Origin: Deltaproteobacteria bacterium SG8_13
Lineage (GTDB): Bacteria; Desulfobacterota; Desulfobacteria; Desulfobacterales; SG8-13
Assembly: GCA_001303025.1 (NCBI GenBank)
Contig: LJNK01000016.1
Span: 1-54,525, forward strand
Reading direction: 5' to 3'
Length of the DNA stretch: 54,525 nt
Both the position numbers and the translations under genes were made by a program. Position 1 is the first letter of the stretch; each line of letters begins with the position of its first letter. The notes beneath the pieces were generated by a model. That model saw only the letters and a program-made list of their open reading frames with translations. It was not told the origin of the DNA and did no database searches. Shown here one piece after another: positions 53,425-54,525 of the stretch.

Positions 53425-54525
53425 TTATTCGATGATATCGCTGACAACGCCGGCACCGACGGTTCGGCCGCCTTCGCGAATCGCAAAACGCAGCTCCTTT
53501 TCCATCGCTACTCCCTCGGGAAGCTGCAATATCCCGGTCACATCGGTGGTGCGAAAATAAAACTGCGGCCGGTAACCATTGAAAAACGGCGTGTGACGAC
53601 CACCTTCCTCCTTGCTCAATATGTACACTTCGGCCTTGAACTTGGTGTGCGGGGTAATCGAGCCGGGCACCGCCACCACCTGGCCACGCTCCACTTCATC
53701 GCGCTTGGTGCCGCGCAACAATACCCCAATGTTGTCGCCCGCCCGACCCTCATCGAGCAGCTTGCGAAACATCTCCACTCCCGTGCACACCGTCTTGAGC
53801 GTCGGACGAATCCCTACAATCTCCACATTGTCGCCCACGTGTATCACCCCACGCTCCACTCGGCCGGTCACCACCGTGCCGCGCCCCGATATGCTGAACA
53901 CATCTTCGATCGGCATCAAAAACGGCTTGTCCACATCGCGCTCGGGCTCCGGTACAAAACTGTCCACCGCTTCCATCAACTCAAATACACACTTGGCCTC
54001 TTCACTGTCCGAATCATCGCTCTCCAGCGCCTTCAACGCACTGCCGCGCACGATCGGCGTGTCATCGCCCGGAAACTCATACTTGTCCAACAACTCCCGC
54101 AACTCCAACTCCACCAGCTCGATGAGCTCCTCATCGTCGACCATGTCGCACTTGTTCAAAAATACCACGATCCGCGGCACCCCCACCTGACGCGCCAACA
54201 AAATGTGCTCGCGCGTCTGGGGCATCGGCCCGTCATCGGCGGCCACCACCAATATCGCACCGTCCATCTGCGCCGCTCCGGTAATCATGTTCTTGATATA
54301 ATCCGCATGACCAGGGCAGTCCACGTGGGCATAATGACGATTGTCGGTCTGATACTCCACATGCGCTGTGGCGATCGTGATCCCGCGCTCCTTCTCCTCG
54401 GGTGCCTTGTCAATCTGATCAAACGGTACAAACTCGGCCAATCCCCTCTTGCCCAAATGCTTGGTGATCGCCGCCGTCAATGTCGTCTTGCCATGATCAA
54501 TGTGACCAATCGTTCCTACATTCAC
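53425..54525 (-). CDS. tuf: Elongation factor Tu, 5' end outside window
   Basis: GTPase delivering aminoacyl-tRNA. 366 residues are visible and the C-terminus is complete ([17 protein letters not shown]). The first residues in view are [17 protein letters not shown], so about a dozen N-terminal residues lie past the window edge; the GTG at 54525 is an internal valine, not a start. G motifs seen are [30 protein letters not shown] and SALKAL. Confidence 0.98.
   Translation of the reverse strand: MNVGTIGHIDHGKTTLTAAITKHLGKRGLAEFVPFDQIDKAPEEKERGITIATAHVEYQTDNRHYAHVDCPGHADYIKNMITGAAQMDGAILVVAADDGPMPQTREHILLARQVGVPRIVVFLNKCDMVDDEELIELVELELRELLDKYEFPGDDTPIVRGSALKALESDDSDSEEAKCVFELMEAVDSFVPEPERDVDKPFLMPIEDVFSISGRGTVVTGRVERGVIHVGDNVEIVGIRPTLKTVCTGVEMFRKLLDEGRAGDNIGVLLRGTKRDEVERGQVVAVPGSITPHTKFKAEVYILSKEEGGRHTPFFNGYRPQFYFRTTDVTGILQLPEGVAMEKELRFAIREGGRTVGAGVVSDIIE

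Noticed and set aside
1-54525. CRISPR arrays, tRNA or rRNA genes, transposases, prophage genes
   Set aside because: I looked for regular repeats, cloverleaf-like segments with CCA or TTC loops, and transposase motifs, and found nothing convincing by eye; a tRNAscan or IS search could still reveal a missed element.

Overview
The window is bacterial chromosomal DNA, moderately GC-rich by eye, and most likely comes from a Desulfobacterota (deltaproteobacterial, sulfate-reducer-like) anaerobe. This is an inference. It rests on the style of the S10-spc-alpha ribosomal cluster, an L24 with a C-terminal zinc ribbon, a TRAP uptake operon followed by PAS/GAF histidine kinases, one of them with a cysteine cluster inside its ATPase domain, and several fused signalling and redox proteins. 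I saw no rRNA, tRNA, CRISPR array or insertion sequence.

Region 1 (1-6800) is a small catabolic cluster. An acyl-CoA ligase and an MFS transporter lie on the minus strand. Divergent from them are an alpha/beta hydrolase, a divergent adenine-deaminase-family amidohydrolase, a hotdog thioesterase with a TTG start, and a DinB-fold protein. Region 2 (6950-14050) is a mosaic of single genes: a secreted bifunctional-nuclease-domain/PDZ fusion, a thrombospondin-type-3-repeat secreted protein behind a candidate sigma-54 promoter, an RraA-like protein, a tandem universal stress protein, a ComB-like phosphatase/GNAT/tautomerase operon and a META-domain lipoprotein. An AT-richer gap of about 0.9 kb follows.

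Region 3 (14970-22130) is a peptide/nickel-type ABC uptake operon: a Tat-signal binding protein, a DppB-like permease with an unusual repeat-containing insert, a DppC-like permease and a fused double ATPase. It is divergent from a MarR regulator. Region 4 (22130-32800) holds a decayed LUD-like gene, a DUF1566/Lcl-type lipoprotein, and a long minus-strand series: TRAP dctP-dctQ-dctM, an MFS transporter, a double ACT protein, two histidine kinases and a response regulator. An intra-operon terminator probably sets the ratio of binding protein to membrane subunits.

Region 5 (33180-38000, plus strand) carries a double-thioredoxin/HEAT protein, a DUF484-GGDEF diguanylate cyclase, a caspase-domain lipoprotein and a GYD-domain protein. 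Region 6 (38112-54525, minus strand) is the tuf-S10-spc-alpha cluster from tuf (cut by the window end) to rplQ. It has no adk or map between secY and infA, and its L17 has a tail of about 165 residues rich in Lys, Ala and Pro.

The most unusual items are the DppB insert, the BFN-PDZ fusion, the sigma-54-linked TSP3 protein, the cysteine-bearing kinase ATPase domain, the Trx-HEAT fusion, the caspase lipoprotein and the tailed L17. No single dramatic multi-gene unknown system was evident.
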